From Bacteroides stercoris ATCC 43183 (GTDB taxonomy: Bacteria > Bacteroidota > Bacteroidia > Bacteroidales > Bacteroidaceae), in contig NZ_CP102262.1 of assembly GCF_025147325.1 (NCBI RefSeq), forward strand, positions 310,001 through 374,000: DNA of 64,000 nucleotides. The letters run 5' to 3'. Each line of letters opens with the position of its first letter. Positions within the stretch are counted from its first letter, which is position 1. The notes below the pieces were generated by a model. The model did no database searches. It saw nothing but the letters and a program-made list of their open reading frames with translations, and was not told where the DNA came from. Of the stretch, positions 35,369 through 44,813 are shown piece after piece. The translations under genes were made by a program, and so were the position numbers.

Positions 35369-36718
35369 ATGATGGAATTTAAACTACATAATGGAAGCGG
35401 CGGTCTCTGCTGCAAAAGCTGCGGCAGGCAAGACAAGCAACTGAACACTTACGACTGGCTTGCCGACATCCCCGGCAATGCAGAGGAATCGGACATGGTG
35501 GAAGTTCAGTTCAAAAATACCCGCAAGGGTTATTTCCGCAACAGCAACAAAATTCCTTTGGAAAAAGGCGATATAGTAGCCGTGGAAGCTACTCCCGGAC
35601 ATGATATAGGCGTAGTAACCCTTACCGGGCGACTTGTACCGCTACAGATGCGTAAGGCAAATATCAAGTCGGAAGCGGATATCAAGCGCATCTACCGCAA
35701 AGCCAAACCGGTGGATATGGACAAGTATAACGAGGCGAAAGCGCGTGAACACAGCACGATGATACGTGCCCGCCAGATCGCTCTTGACCTCAACCTCAAT
35801 ATGAAAATCGGGGATGTGGAATATCAGGGAGACGGCAACAAAGCAATCTTCTACTACATTGCCGATGAACGCGTAGACTTCCGCCAACTGATTAAGGTGC
35901 TTGCCGACGCTTTCCATGTACGCATCGAAATGAAGCAGATCGGTGCACGTCAGGAAGCCGGCCGTATCGGCGGCATCGGACCTTGCGGCCGCGAGTTGTG
36001 TTGCGCTACCTGGATGACATCGTTCGTTTCCGTTTCGACCAGCGCCGCCCGCTACCAGGATATTTCACTGAACCCGCAAAAGCTTGCCGGACAATGCGCC
36101 AAACTGAAATGCTGCCTCAACTACGAAGTGGACTGTTACGTAGAAGCACAAAAACGCCTGCCTTCCAAAGAAATCGAATTGGAAACCAAAGACGGCGTAT
36201 TCTATTTCTTCAAAGCCGACATTCTCAGCAACCAGATAACTTACTCCACCGACAAGAGTATCCCTGCCAATCTGGTTACTATCAGCGGAAGACGCGCCTT
36301 TGAAGTTATCGGCCTGAATAAAAGGGGCATCAAACCGGAGAGCCTGCTGGAAGAGACACATCGCACCGAACCCAAGAAACCGGTAGACCTGCTGGAGCAG
36401 GAAAGCCTGACCCGCTTCGACCGTAACCGCAAGAACAAGAACGGCGGAGACGGCAACAATGGAAACGGTAATGGAAATAACGGCGGCAACCGGAATAAAA
36501 AGAAGAAAAAGACTCCCAATAACCGACCGCAAGGCGGAGAACAGTCTGCCGCTCCGCAACAACAAGAGCAGCCCAGACAGCAGGGAGACGAAAAACGGCC
36601 GCAAGGAAATGAAAGACGTTCACAACGGAATAGTAACAACCGTAAACGTCCTCACAACAACAAGCCCAAACCTCAGGGAGATAAACCTGCTCAAAATGAC
36701 AAGCCTGCTCAAGAATAA
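35369..36718 (+). CDS. PSP1 domain protein, RicT/YaaT-like
   Basis: A 449-residue protein. The PSP1 domain occupies about residues 40-260, with VEVQFKNTRKGYF, ARQIALDLNLNMKI, RIGGIGPCGRELCCATWM and the Cys pair CAKLKCCLNYE, which resemble the Cys cluster of RicT (iron-sulfur binding). The C-terminal 110 residues are low-complexity and basic (Asn, Gly, Lys, Gln, Arg-rich), probably disordered and possibly RNA-binding. The holB - PSP1 - gldH order is common in Bacteroidetes. It may be involved in mRNA maturation, by analogy only. Confidence 0.88.
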   Translation: MMEFKLHNGSGGLCCKSCGRQDKQLNTYDWLADIPGNAEESDMVEVQFKNTRKGYFRNSNKIPLEKGDIVAVEATPGHDIGVVTLTGRLVPLQMRKANIKSEADIKRIYRKAKPVDMDKYNEAKAREHSTMIRARQIALDLNLNMKIGDVEYQGDGNKAIFYYIADERVDFRQLIKVLADAFHVRIEMKQIGARQEAGRIGGIGPCGRELCCATWMTSFVSVSTSAARYQDISLNPQKLAGQCAKLKCCLNYEVDCYVEAQKRLPSKEIELETKDGVFYFFKADILSNQITYSTDKSIPANLVTISGRRAFEVIGLNKRGIKPESLLEETHRTEPKKPVDLLEQESLTRFDRNRKNKNGGDGNNGNGNGNNGGNRNKKKKKTPNNRPQGGEQSAAPQQQEQPRQQGDEKRPQGNERRSQRNSNNRKRPHNNKPKPQGDKPAQNDKPAQE

Positions 36719-37181
36719 GATAAAGACTCTGAGATATATCATACTGCTGTTTATCGTAAGCGCATTAGGCGCTTGCGATAAACAGACTGTATATCATGCA
36801 TTCCAATCCATTCCGCAAGAGGGTTGGAAACGACAGGACACACTCCTTTTCAATGTCGCTGTACCCGATTCGCAAACTTACTACAAACTGATAGTAGAAA
36901 TTAGAAACCGCAGCACTTACCCTTACCAAAACATCAACTTATCCGTCTGCTATGACAGTCCGGAATTGAAAAAACTACAGACAGATACACTGACAGCCGT
37001 CTTAGCCGATAAAGAAGGCATATGGAAAGGAGATGGCTGGGGCGGTTTATATCAGTCTGCATTTCCCGCAGGAAACATCAAGATAGGGAAACCCGGTGAA
37101 TACCTTTTCAAAGTAGCTTATACATTACCCGACAGCCTCCTGCCCGGCATCAATGATGTGGGAATCAAATTACAACGATAA
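36696..37181 (+). CDS. gldH: Gliding motility lipoprotein GldH
   Basis: A 161-residue lipoprotein with an N-terminal hydrophobic segment ending in a lipobox (LFIVSALGAC). GldH-type features include NRSTYPYQNINLSV and GWGGLYQSAFP. The start overlaps the last 23 bp of the PSP1 gene in another frame; the frame is open further upstream but only this ATG gives a signal peptide. Bacteroides do not glide, so the role here is unknown, perhaps in envelope maintenance. Confidence 0.88.
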   Translation: MTSLLKNKIKTLRYIILLFIVSALGACDKQTVYHAFQSIPQEGWKRQDTLLFNVAVPDSQTYYKLIVEIRNRSTYPYQNINLSVCYDSPELKKLQTDTLTAVLADKEGIWKGDGWGGLYQSAFPAGNIKIGKPGEYLFKVAYTLPDSLLPGINDVGIKLQR

Positions 37182-37183
37182 TA

Positions 37184-38641
37184 TTATACCAACCTTCTAT
37201 TTCTCCCCGCATCAATACGCAGGAATATAAACAGCAGTATCGTAAAGCCCCATAACGAAGACCCCCCATAGCTGAAGAAAGGTAACGGAATACCGATAAC
37301 AGGCGTCAATCCGAGTACCATCCCGATGTTTATGAAAAGATGAAACAGGAAAATACTCAGCACCGAATACCCGTATACTCTGCCAAATGCGGACTGCTGC
37401 CGCTCTGCCAACGCTATCAGACGAAGTATCAAAGTCAGGAACAAGAGTAATACAGCCGTCGAACCGATAAAGCCTTCTTCTTCGCCTACGGTACAGAATA
37501 TGAAATCCGTGTCCTGTTCGGGAACATATTTAAGTTTGGTCTGTGTACCGTTCAAAAAGCCTTTCCCGGTCAATCCGCCCGAACCGATAGCAATCTTCGA
37601 TTGATTTACGTTATATCCCGCTCCTGCCAAGTCCTCTTCCATGCCCAACAGAACCTTAATGCGAATCTGCTGGTGAGGTTCCAATACTTTATTGAAAAAA
37701 TAGTCGCTGGAGTAGAGAAAACCTATCGAACCTATGGCAAACAAACCAATAAGAAAATAACTCCAATGGCGTTCACTCAAAGCAAGGAAGAATAAATAAC
37801 ATGTTACAACCATACACAATCCCCATTGCACCCATACCAGATTAAAAGGGGTTATATATTCCGAAACCAGATAAGCGACAAGCAATACGATAAAAGAACC
37901 GACGATGATATTCCGAACCGGCTCCCATTTCTTCTTATATACCCATACCATTCCACCGGCAAAGAGCAAAATCATCGACAGTACCACAAACTCTCCGATA
38001 GGTGTTGGAGTATCTGCAATAAAGACTTGATCAAAACGGATACCCACCACAAAATATACCACAGCGCAAATACCGGAGAAAAGCACTACTCCAGGCATAC
38101 CTTCACGATAAAGCATCAGGAAGAAAGCCATATAAACCAATGCAGACCCCGTTTCCCGCTGAAGAATAATCAGCGTCATTGGCAGAAGAATAAGGAAAGC
38201 CAGCATCAACGCGCTCTTCCAGCTTTTTATAGTGAACGAATAGGCGCTCATATACTTGGCCAACGCCAATGCCGTGGCAAACTTGGCAAATTCAGCCGGT
38301 TGTAGACTGACAGGCCCCAAAATCAGCCAAGACCGTGAACCTTTGGTATCAGGAGCGATAAAAATGGTGACAACCAACAAGAGAATAAGTCCTATATATA
38401 TAATGTAAGAGAACATATCATAAAGCGTGTCTTCCAGCATCAGCAGAATAAATCCCAACCCGAATGAGCAGACAATCCACATGAACTGCTTGCCGGCACG
38501 GGTAGAGAAATCAAGAAAATCACGGTCACCATAGTCGTAACTTGCCCCGCAAATACTGAACCAGCCGAATACAATCAACATCAGGTAGATTATAATCGTC
38601 ACCCAATCCAATGATTTCCATATACTGTCTCTTCTTACCAT
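37184..38641 (-). CDS. rodA: Rod-shape determining peptidoglycan polymerase RodA
   Basis: A 485-residue SEDS-family glycosyltransferase with about ten membrane helices. It polymerises glycan strands together with PBP2 in the elongasome. SEDS features include GSRSWLILGPVSLQPAEFAKFA (the catalytic-region loop), QTDFIFCTVGEEEGF (as EQDTDFIFC...) and the C-terminal GIPLPFFSYGGSSL. It is longer than E. coli RodA (370) because of an expanded central region. It is the last gene of the mre cluster, and 2 bp separate its stop from the convergent gldH stop. Confidence 0.95.
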   Translation of the reverse strand: MVRRDSIWKSLDWVTIIIYLMLIVFGWFSICGASYDYGDRDFLDFSTRAGKQFMWIVCSFGLGFILLMLEDTLYDMFSYIIYIGLILLLVVTIFIAPDTKGSRSWLILGPVSLQPAEFAKFATALALAKYMSAYSFTIKSWKSALMLAFLILLPMTLIILQRETGSALVYMAFFLMLYREGMPGVVLFSGICAVVYFVVGIRFDQVFIADTPTPIGEFVVLSMILLFAGGMVWVYKKKWEPVRNIIVGSFIVLLVAYLVSEYITPFNLVWVQWGLCMVVTCYLFFLALSERHWSYFLIGLFAIGSIGFLYSSDYFFNKVLEPHQQIRIKVLLGMEEDLAGAGYNVNQSKIAIGSGGLTGKGFLNGTQTKLKYVPEQDTDFIFCTVGEEEGFIGSTAVLLLFLTLILRLIALAERQQSAFGRVYGYSVLSIFLFHLFINIGMVLGLTPVIGIPLPFFSYGGSSLWGFTILLFIFLRIDAGRNRRLV

Positions 38642-38667
38642 TTATACTGCTACTGTTTGACTGTTTA

Positions 38668-40533
38668 TTACCTTTCTTCGTCTCCGTACAGAATTACGCG
38701 GTTGCTGAATTCCTCCGCACGTATCTCATTCTCCGGCGATAACTTGCCATGCAAGTACTGATCCATCATCATCGCACCGATAGGGACGCCGTAGGTTGCA
38801 CCAAAACCGCCATTTTCCACATACACCGCAATAGCAATCTTAGGATCATTCATCGGAGCGAATCCCATGAACACCGAATGGTCTTTACCGCGATTTTGTG
38901 CCGTACCGGTTTTGCCGCATGCCTCTACACCCGGCAGGATTGTGCCGACCATACGGCAGGTTGCACTACCCGTACTACCTGTAACAGCGGCACGCATCCC
39001 CTCCACAACTTCATCGTAATATTCCCGGTCGATTGACGTGACACGGGGGGTACGGTAGATACTGTCCAATTCATTATCCTGTATCTCCTTTACAACATGC
39101 GGAGTAATGAAATGCCCCCGGTTGGCAATGGTTGCACCCAAATTGGCTATCTGCAACGGGGTCGCAAGAATTTCTCCCTGTCCGATAGCGATACTGATTA
39201 CCGTAAGTCCGTTCCAAGAGCCCCGATATGCTTTATCATAAAACTTAGCGTTAGGAATCAAGCCGCGCTGCTCTCCGGGAAGGTCGGTACCAAGGCGATA
39301 GCCGAATCCCTGCGACACCATATGGTCTTTCCATACGGTAATGGCATTTTGCGGAGAACCGTACTTCTTGTCGCTGAACATACGGAACAGCCCCCAACAA
39401 AAATAAGAGTTGCACGAAGTGGCTATTGCCGGAACCAAAGGCAAAGGAGAACCGTGCCCGTGACAGCCTACATGCAAACTTCCATAATTGAAACCGTGTG
39501 CACAAGGGAAAGTAGGATAATCTTCATGGATTATTCCTTCCTGCAAAAATGTCAATGCCTGCGCAGTCTTGAAAGTAGAGCCCGGCGGATACGCTCCCAT
39601 GATTGCGCGGTTCAGGAGAGGTTTCCGCTTGTCTCTTTGCAACATCCGGTGATTCTTTCCACGCTGGCGTCCAATCATCAAGTGAGGATCGAAAGTAGGA
39701 GAAGAAACCATACAGAGTATCTCTCCCGTAGCCGGTTCAATGGCTACGATAGCTCCGATTTTATGCTGCAACAAACGCTCACCTAACCTCTGCAACTCAA
39801 TATCGATACCTAAAGTCAGGTTCTTACCGGGCACAGAGGGACGGTCGAGCTTCCCATCCATATAATGCCCCTGAATACGTCCATGCGCATCACGAAGCAG
39901 AATCTCCACCCCTTTTTCGCCACGAAGATACTTTTCATAAGATTTCTCGATACCTTGCTTGCCTATATAATCCCCGCGGATATAATAATTATCTGACTCA
40001 ATATCTTTCTTTGACACTTCACCTATATCCCCCAACGCATGTCCGGCAGCATCGTAAGTATATTGCCGGATAGTACGCCGCTGGATGTAGAAACCGGGAA
40101 ACTTGAATAGTTTCTCCTGAAACACACCGCACTCTTCTGCCGAGAGTTGTGTCATAAACACCTGATGCGTATATTTGGAATAACCGGGATTCATCCAACG
40201 GTTCTTTACATCCTTCATCCGCTTCTGGAACTGCTCGAACGTGATGTTCAACGCACGGCATAAATCCAACGTATCGAGCTGCGTCACTTCACGAGGCACA
40301 AACGTGATATCGTATGCCGGCTGGTTAAAAACCAGCAGTTTACCGTTACGGTCATAGATAGCTCCACGCGAAGGATATTGAATCTTATTCAAAAAGGCAT
40401 TGCTGTCCGCATTCTTCTTGTAATCATCCGTCATAATTTGCAAGTCGAACAGGCGAATCACGTAGATAAGGACAATGACGACAGCCGCCATGCCTATCAC
40501 ATATTTTCGTTTCTCCAGCGTATAATCCTTCAT
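38668..40533 (-). CDS. mrdA: Penicillin-binding protein 2 (transpeptidase)
   Basis: A 621-residue class B penicillin-binding protein. It has one N-terminal membrane anchor (about 11-28), a pedestal domain, and a transpeptidase domain with the SxxK serine at Ser319 (PPGSTFK), the SxN motif in TSCNSYF, and KTG in ACGKTGTAQN. It cross-links peptidoglycan during elongation, paired with RodA encoded 26 bp downstream. Confidence 0.96.
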   Translation of the reverse strand: MKDYTLEKRKYVIGMAAVVIVLIYVIRLFDLQIMTDDYKKNADSNAFLNKIQYPSRGAIYDRNGKLLVFNQPAYDITFVPREVTQLDTLDLCRALNITFEQFQKRMKDVKNRWMNPGYSKYTHQVFMTQLSAEECGVFQEKLFKFPGFYIQRRTIRQYTYDAAGHALGDIGEVSKKDIESDNYYIRGDYIGKQGIEKSYEKYLRGEKGVEILLRDAHGRIQGHYMDGKLDRPSVPGKNLTLGIDIELQRLGERLLQHKIGAIVAIEPATGEILCMVSSPTFDPHLMIGRQRGKNHRMLQRDKRKPLLNRAIMGAYPPGSTFKTAQALTFLQEGIIHEDYPTFPCAHGFNYGSLHVGCHGHGSPLPLVPAIATSCNSYFCWGLFRMFSDKKYGSPQNAITVWKDHMVSQGFGYRLGTDLPGEQRGLIPNAKFYDKAYRGSWNGLTVISIAIGQGEILATPLQIANLGATIANRGHFITPHVVKEIQDNELDSIYRTPRVTSIDREYYDEVVEGMRAAVTGSTGSATCRMVGTILPGVEACGKTGTAQNRGKDHSVFMGFAPMNDPKIAIAVYVENGGFGATYGVPIGAMMMDQYLHGKLSPENEIRAEEFSNRVILYGDEER

Positions 40534-40586
40534 TCAATCACAACATATGAGTTATAAATACAAGTAACATAACTTGCAACCTCTTT

Positions 40587-41087
40587 TTACTTCTTCCGTA
40601 TGCCCTCTACTGCCATTATACAAGCTACAGTCAGCAAAGTGCTTGTTACAATTCTCAGCAATAACGCACCTATGTGGGCAAAAGAAAAGAATTCAAGAGT
40701 AAGCAACATCCCGTGATGTACCAAGACACTGGCAACCAAGTATTTCAAAAAAGGAGAGATTCCCATTGTACGGACTGCCGGAACCAATGTATCCAGCGTA
40801 TCGCGAGGCACGAACAAGCGTAAGAATGTAGGGCGCAAAAAGGCTAAAAGCACCGTAGCCGCCGCATTCATTCCCGGAGTATCGGAAAGGATATCAACCG
40901 CCAGTCCAAGAAAAAAAGCCCATAGCATCAATGCATTACGGGGTACATCCGACTCAAACTTCAATATCAGATATATATATAAAAACGGAGTGGCATATCC
41001 TGCAATATGCACATTGTTCAGTATCAGCACCTGCAATAATACCAGACCGACAAACCACCCTATCTTATGCAAATAATTGATTATCAT
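40587..41087 (-). CDS. mreD: Rod-shape determining protein MreD
   Basis: This 166-residue inner-membrane protein has about five hydrophobic helices. Length, topology and position between mreC and mrdA identify it. Its start overlaps the mreC stop by 4 bp, implying translational coupling. Confidence 0.9.
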   Translation of the reverse strand: MIINYLHKIGWFVGLVLLQVLILNNVHIAGYATPFLYIYLILKFESDVPRNALMLWAFFLGLAVDILSDTPGMNAAATVLLAFLRPTFLRLFVPRDTLDTLVPAVRTMGISPFLKYLVASVLVHHGMLLTLEFFSFAHIGALLLRIVTSTLLTVACIMAVEGIRKK

Positions 41088-41926
41088 TTCTCTCCTTCTT
41101 TTTCCAGCATATTCTGTTCTTCCTGTCCGCTGCGCGAAATGACACGCACATTGCTCACCTTACCGAAATCCGTAGCTAACTTTATCTTCAACAGATATGA
41201 AAGTCCGTCATGGGAATCGGACATATCATCGACCGTTCCTACCATAACTCCTTCAGGAAATACTGTGGAATAGCCGCTGGTCACCACCGTATCACCCAGA
41301 TTAAATTCCGCATGACGGGGCAAGTCCTTCAGATAAGCAAAACGCGAATCTCCACCTTCCCACTTCAAATAGCCGAAGTACTCACTGCCCACAATCTTGC
41401 AGCTGATACTCGACTTGCTGTTCAGCAACGGAATAACCAGCGAATAGCGGGGAGAAGTCTTATATACGATACCTACCACTCCATTTGCATCCACTACCCC
41501 CATTTCCGGACGAATACCATCTGACGAGCCACGGTCCAATGTTATATAATTATCTGCCTTATTCAGACTGTTCTTTATAACATTCGCCTTGAATATGCGG
41601 TAATCATCCGGAGCAAGGCGCGCCATACTATATAGTTTTACGGAATCCAAGCCCTGCTCCTGCAGGCTTTTTTCCAGAAAAGCTACCCGTTGTTCCAGCC
41701 ACATATTCCGGTCGAGCAAGTCCTCATTGACCGATTTCAAATGGAAGTAAGAACTGATGCCGCCCGAAATCTCATAAACTTTCCCGGCTACTCCGTTTGC
41801 CGAAGTAAAATACACGCTCTGCTGATAATGGTTGAAACGGAACAATAAAACAAAACTGGTAACCTCTAACAGAAGAAAGAGGAACCAGTAATTGTATTTA
41901 ATAAGAAAGTTCAGTAGATTCCGCAT
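41084..41926 (-). CDS. mreC: Rod-shape determining protein MreC
   Basis: This 280-residue periplasmic elongasome scaffold has one N-terminal membrane segment (about 12-30), a helical coiled-coil stretch (about 65-95, with LLDRNMWLEQRVAFLEKSL), and two beta domains with VVDANGVVGIVYKTSPRYS and GDTVVTSGYSTVFPEGV, which are typical of MreC. Confidence 0.94.
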   Translation of the reverse strand: MRNLLNFLIKYNYWFLFLLLEVTSFVLLFRFNHYQQSVYFTSANGVAGKVYEISGGISSYFHLKSVNEDLLDRNMWLEQRVAFLEKSLQEQGLDSVKLYSMARLAPDDYRIFKANVIKNSLNKADNYITLDRGSSDGIRPEMGVVDANGVVGIVYKTSPRYSLVIPLLNSKSSISCKIVGSEYFGYLKWEGGDSRFAYLKDLPRHAEFNLGDTVVTSGYSTVFPEGVMVGTVDDMSDSHDGLSYLLKIKLATDFGKVSNVRVISRSGQEEQNMLEKEGEK

Positions 41927-41928
41927 AC

Positions 41929-42951
41929 CTATCTCATCAGGAATGAGAAGCGGTCGACATTCTTCAGTGCAACGCCTGTACCTTTGGCAACGGCATGCAA
42001 AGGATCTTCCGCAATGTGGAACGGTATGTTGATTTTATCGGTCAGACGCTTATCCAGTCCGCGAAGCAAAGCACCGCCACCTGCCAGATAGATACCGTTG
42101 TGCACAATATCGGCATACAATTCGGGCGGCGTATTCTCCAATGCACTTAGAATAGCAGTCTCAATCTTAGAAATGGACTTCTCCAGACAGTGTGCCACTT
42201 CCTGATAGCATACGGGAACCTCCATAGGAAGCGCCGTAATACGGTTCGGACCATGAACGATATAATCTTCGGGAGCATCCTCGCCCAGTTCGGTCAGGGC
42301 TGCACCTACGTTAATCTTGATACGTTCTGCCATACGCTCGCTGACCTTCACATTGTGCTGGCGGCTCATATACTCCTGAATATCGGCAGTGAGGTCATCA
42401 CCGGCAATACGGATGGAGTTGTTGGAAACGATACCACCCAGCGAAATAACGGCAATTTCCGTAGAACCGCCGCCTATATCAACAATCATATTACCCTCCG
42501 GCGCTTCCACATCGATGCCGATACCGATAGCGGCAGCCATCGGCTCGAATATCAGGTAAACGTCACGTCCGCCGGCATGCTCGGCAGAGTCGCGCACGGC
42601 ACGCAACTCTACTTCCGTACTGCCCGAAGGAACGCCTATTACCATACGGAGCGAAGGGGAAAACAGACGGTTTCGATTGTTCACCATCTTGATAAGTCCG
42701 CGTATCATCTGCTCGCAGGCATAGAAGTCGGCAATCACACCGTCGCGAAGAGGGCGGATAGTACGTATGTTCTCATGGGTCTTTTCGTGCATCAGCTTTG
42801 CTTTTTCACCCACGGCAATCATCTTGTCTGTACGACGGTCCAACGCCACCACCGAAGGCTCGTCCACTACTATCTTGCCATTTGTGGTAATGATAGTATT
42901 GGCAGTGCCAAGGTCCATCGCTATTTCTTGTGTAAAAGAGAATAATCCCAT
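41929..42951 (-). CDS. mreB: Actin-like cell-shape protein MreB
   Basis: A 340-residue actin homologue that forms membrane-associated filaments guiding peptidoglycan synthesis. Nucleotide-binding motifs are intact: phosphate 1 MDLGTANTII, connect/phosphate 2 NMIVDIGGGSTEIAVISLGG, adenosine motif YLAGGGALLRGLDKRL, and FEPMAAAIG. It is the first elongasome gene of the cluster, downstream of purH. Confidence 0.97.
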   Translation of the reverse strand: MGLFSFTQEIAMDLGTANTIITTNGKIVVDEPSVVALDRRTDKMIAVGEKAKLMHEKTHENIRTIRPLRDGVIADFYACEQMIRGLIKMVNNRNRLFSPSLRMVIGVPSGSTEVELRAVRDSAEHAGGRDVYLIFEPMAAAIGIGIDVEAPEGNMIVDIGGGSTEIAVISLGGIVSNNSIRIAGDDLTADIQEYMSRQHNVKVSERMAERIKINVGAALTELGEDAPEDYIVHGPNRITALPMEVPVCYQEVAHCLEKSISKIETAILSALENTPPELYADIVHNGIYLAGGGALLRGLDKRLTDKINIPFHIAEDPLHAVAKGTGVALKNVDRFSFLMR

Positions 42952-42954
42952 GTA

Positions 42955-43066
42955 AATTAAAAATTGAGAATTAAAAATTAAAAAATATCACTCATATCAG
43001 GAACTGAGAACTAAAAAGCAGGAGAAAGCATCATTCCTCAATTTTCAATTCTCAATTCTCAATTTA
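42955..43066. repeat. AATTGAGAATT-type repeat between purH and mreB
   Basis: The intergenic DNA is made of irregular AAATTGAGAATTAAAAATT copies on the left and their inverse (CTCAATTTTCAATTCTC) on the right, giving an imperfect inverted repeat with an unrelated centre. Patches like this are common low-complexity intergenic sequence in Bacteroides. Confidence 0.65.
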
Positions 43067-43067
43067 A

Positions 43068-44591
43068 TCAGTGTTTAAAGTGACGGAACCCTGTTATCAC
43101 CATTGCGATGCCATGTTCATTGCAATAATTGAAAGAGAGCTCGTCCTTAATGCTTCCACCCGGTTGGATAACGGCCGTAACACCTTCATTACCTGCAATC
43201 TCCACGCAGTCGGGGAAGGGGAAGAAAGCATCACTTGCCATTACGGCACCGTTCAGATCAAAACCAAAGTTCTTGGCTTTTTCAATAGCCTGCTTCAAAG
43301 CGTCTACACGGCTGGTCTGTCCCACACCGCTTGCCAGCAGTTGCTTGCCTTTAGCCAGTACGATAGCATTGGACTTGCTGTTCTTCACAATCTTGTTTGC
43401 GAAAAGCATATCTTCAACTTCCTCCGCAGTCGGAGCCTTGGTCGTTACGGTTTTCAAATCTTCGGGAGTTTCCACCTTCAGGTCACGGTCTTGCACCAGC
43501 ACACCGTTCAGCAAAGAGCGGAACTGCTTCTTGGGCAGAGCAGCCTGCTTGCGCACCAGAATGATGCGGTTCTTCTTCTGACCGAGAATTTCCAGTGCAT
43601 CCACATCATAATCGGGAGCTATGATAACTTCAAAGAATATCTTGTTGATTTCCTCGGCAGCAACCTTGTCTATCACGGCATTTGTGATGAGCACACCGCC
43701 GAATGCGGATACCGGATCGCCGGCAAGCGCGTCTGTCCAAGCTTCCAATACTGTGGGACGTGAAGCCAGACCACAGGCATTGTTATGCTTCAGTATAGCG
43801 AAAGTAGTATCTGTGAATTCATCAATCAAGTCAACGGCAGCGTTGATATCGAGCAGGTTGTTATAAGAGATTTCCTTACCGTGTATCTGGTCGAACATAG
43901 CATCTATGTTACCATAGAAATAACCTTTCTGATGCGGGTTCTCACCATACCGCAAAGTCTTTTGGTTGTTGGCGGACTGACGGAAAGCAGACCCTTCTTC
44001 GCCATCGAAATAGTTGAAGATAGCCGAATCGTAATGAGAAGATACGGCAAACGCCTCTTTGGCAAACCAACGGCGTTCTTCGAGTGAAGTGGTAGCTCCG
44101 TGCTCCATCAGCATATCGCGAAGAGGCTGGTATTGAGCCTGTGAAGCAACGATAACCACATCATTATAATTTTTGGCAGCGGCACGTATCAAAGAAATGC
44201 CACCTATATCAATTTTCTCAATAATAGCCGGTTCTTCGGCACCGCTGGCAACGGTGGCTTCAAACGGATACAGGTCAACGATAACAAGGTCTATTTCGGG
44301 AATCTCATATTTCTCTATCTGTTGCATGTCTTGTTCCAATCCGCGACGGCAAAGGATACCTCCGAATATCTTCGGATGCAAAGTCTTAACGCGTCCACCC
44401 AGAATGGAAGGATATGTGGTAAGGTCTTCCACTGCCTTGCAGGGATAACCCAAAGATTCTATAAATTGACGAGTTCCGCCGGTTGAAAGGAACTCTACAC
44501 CTTCTTCATGCAGTTTGGTAATGATTTCGTCCAAACCTTCTTTGTGGTAAACGGATACCAGAGCTGTTTTGATTCTTTTAGTTTCAGACAT
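43068..44591 (-). CDS. purH: Bifunctional AICAR formyltransferase / IMP cyclohydrolase
   Basis: This 507-residue enzyme performs the last two steps of de novo IMP synthesis. The cyclohydrolase domain (about 1-195) carries FLSTGGTRQFIESLG, TLHPKIFGGIL and IDIGGISLIRAAAKN. The formyltransferase domain carries LRYGENPHQKG, LKHNNACG and the SDAFFPFPD...VIQPGGSIKD region. It precedes the mre genes in the same direction. Confidence 0.96.
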   Translation of the reverse strand: MSETKRIKTALVSVYHKEGLDEIITKLHEEGVEFLSTGGTRQFIESLGYPCKAVEDLTTYPSILGGRVKTLHPKIFGGILCRRGLEQDMQQIEKYEIPEIDLVIVDLYPFEATVASGAEEPAIIEKIDIGGISLIRAAAKNYNDVVIVASQAQYQPLRDMLMEHGATTSLEERRWFAKEAFAVSSHYDSAIFNYFDGEEGSAFRQSANNQKTLRYGENPHQKGYFYGNIDAMFDQIHGKEISYNNLLDINAAVDLIDEFTDTTFAILKHNNACGLASRPTVLEAWTDALAGDPVSAFGGVLITNAVIDKVAAEEINKIFFEVIIAPDYDVDALEILGQKKNRIILVRKQAALPKKQFRSLLNGVLVQDRDLKVETPEDLKTVTTKAPTAEEVEDMLFANKIVKNSKSNAIVLAKGKQLLASGVGQTSRVDALKQAIEKAKNFGFDLNGAVMASDAFFPFPDCVEIAGNEGVTAVIQPGGSIKDELSFNYCNEHGIAMVITGFRHFKH

Positions 44592-44636
44592 GGATTTGCG
44601 TATTAAAGTAATGCGTACATTTTACTATTCGGAATG

Positions 44637-44644
44637 CAAAGTTA
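44637..44644 (-). promoter_or_regulatory. purH promoter (-7 box)
   Basis: TAACTTTG on the minus strand, an exact TAnnTTTG match about 45 bp upstream of the purH ATG. No good -33 box is visible. Confidence 0.5.
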
Positions 44645-44743
44645 CTAATTTTGTTTATTCACACATACATTCATACACAATAAATTAGGTATAATTAAAA
44701 AAGGAACTCATTATTAATTCCGATACCTTTGTACAATGATGCA

Positions 44744-44788
44744 GAAAAAGTCCCGTTGAAAAGGTATCCACACCTTTCCAACGGGACT
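44744..44788 (-). terminator. Intrinsic terminator after the M13 peptidase gene
   Basis: On the minus strand a long stem, AGTCCCGTTGGAAAGGT with ACCTTTTCAACGGGACT around a short loop, is followed directly by TTTTT. It lies 26 bp downstream of the peptidase stop codon and before the purH promoter region. Confidence 0.9.
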
Positions 44789-44813
44789 GAAATCTTTTAT
44801 AACAACCGCTCTG

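Noticed and set aside
36459..36695. N-terminal extension of GldH
   Set aside because: The extension is the PSP1 gene's low-complexity tail read in another frame; the lipoprotein signal starts only at 36696.
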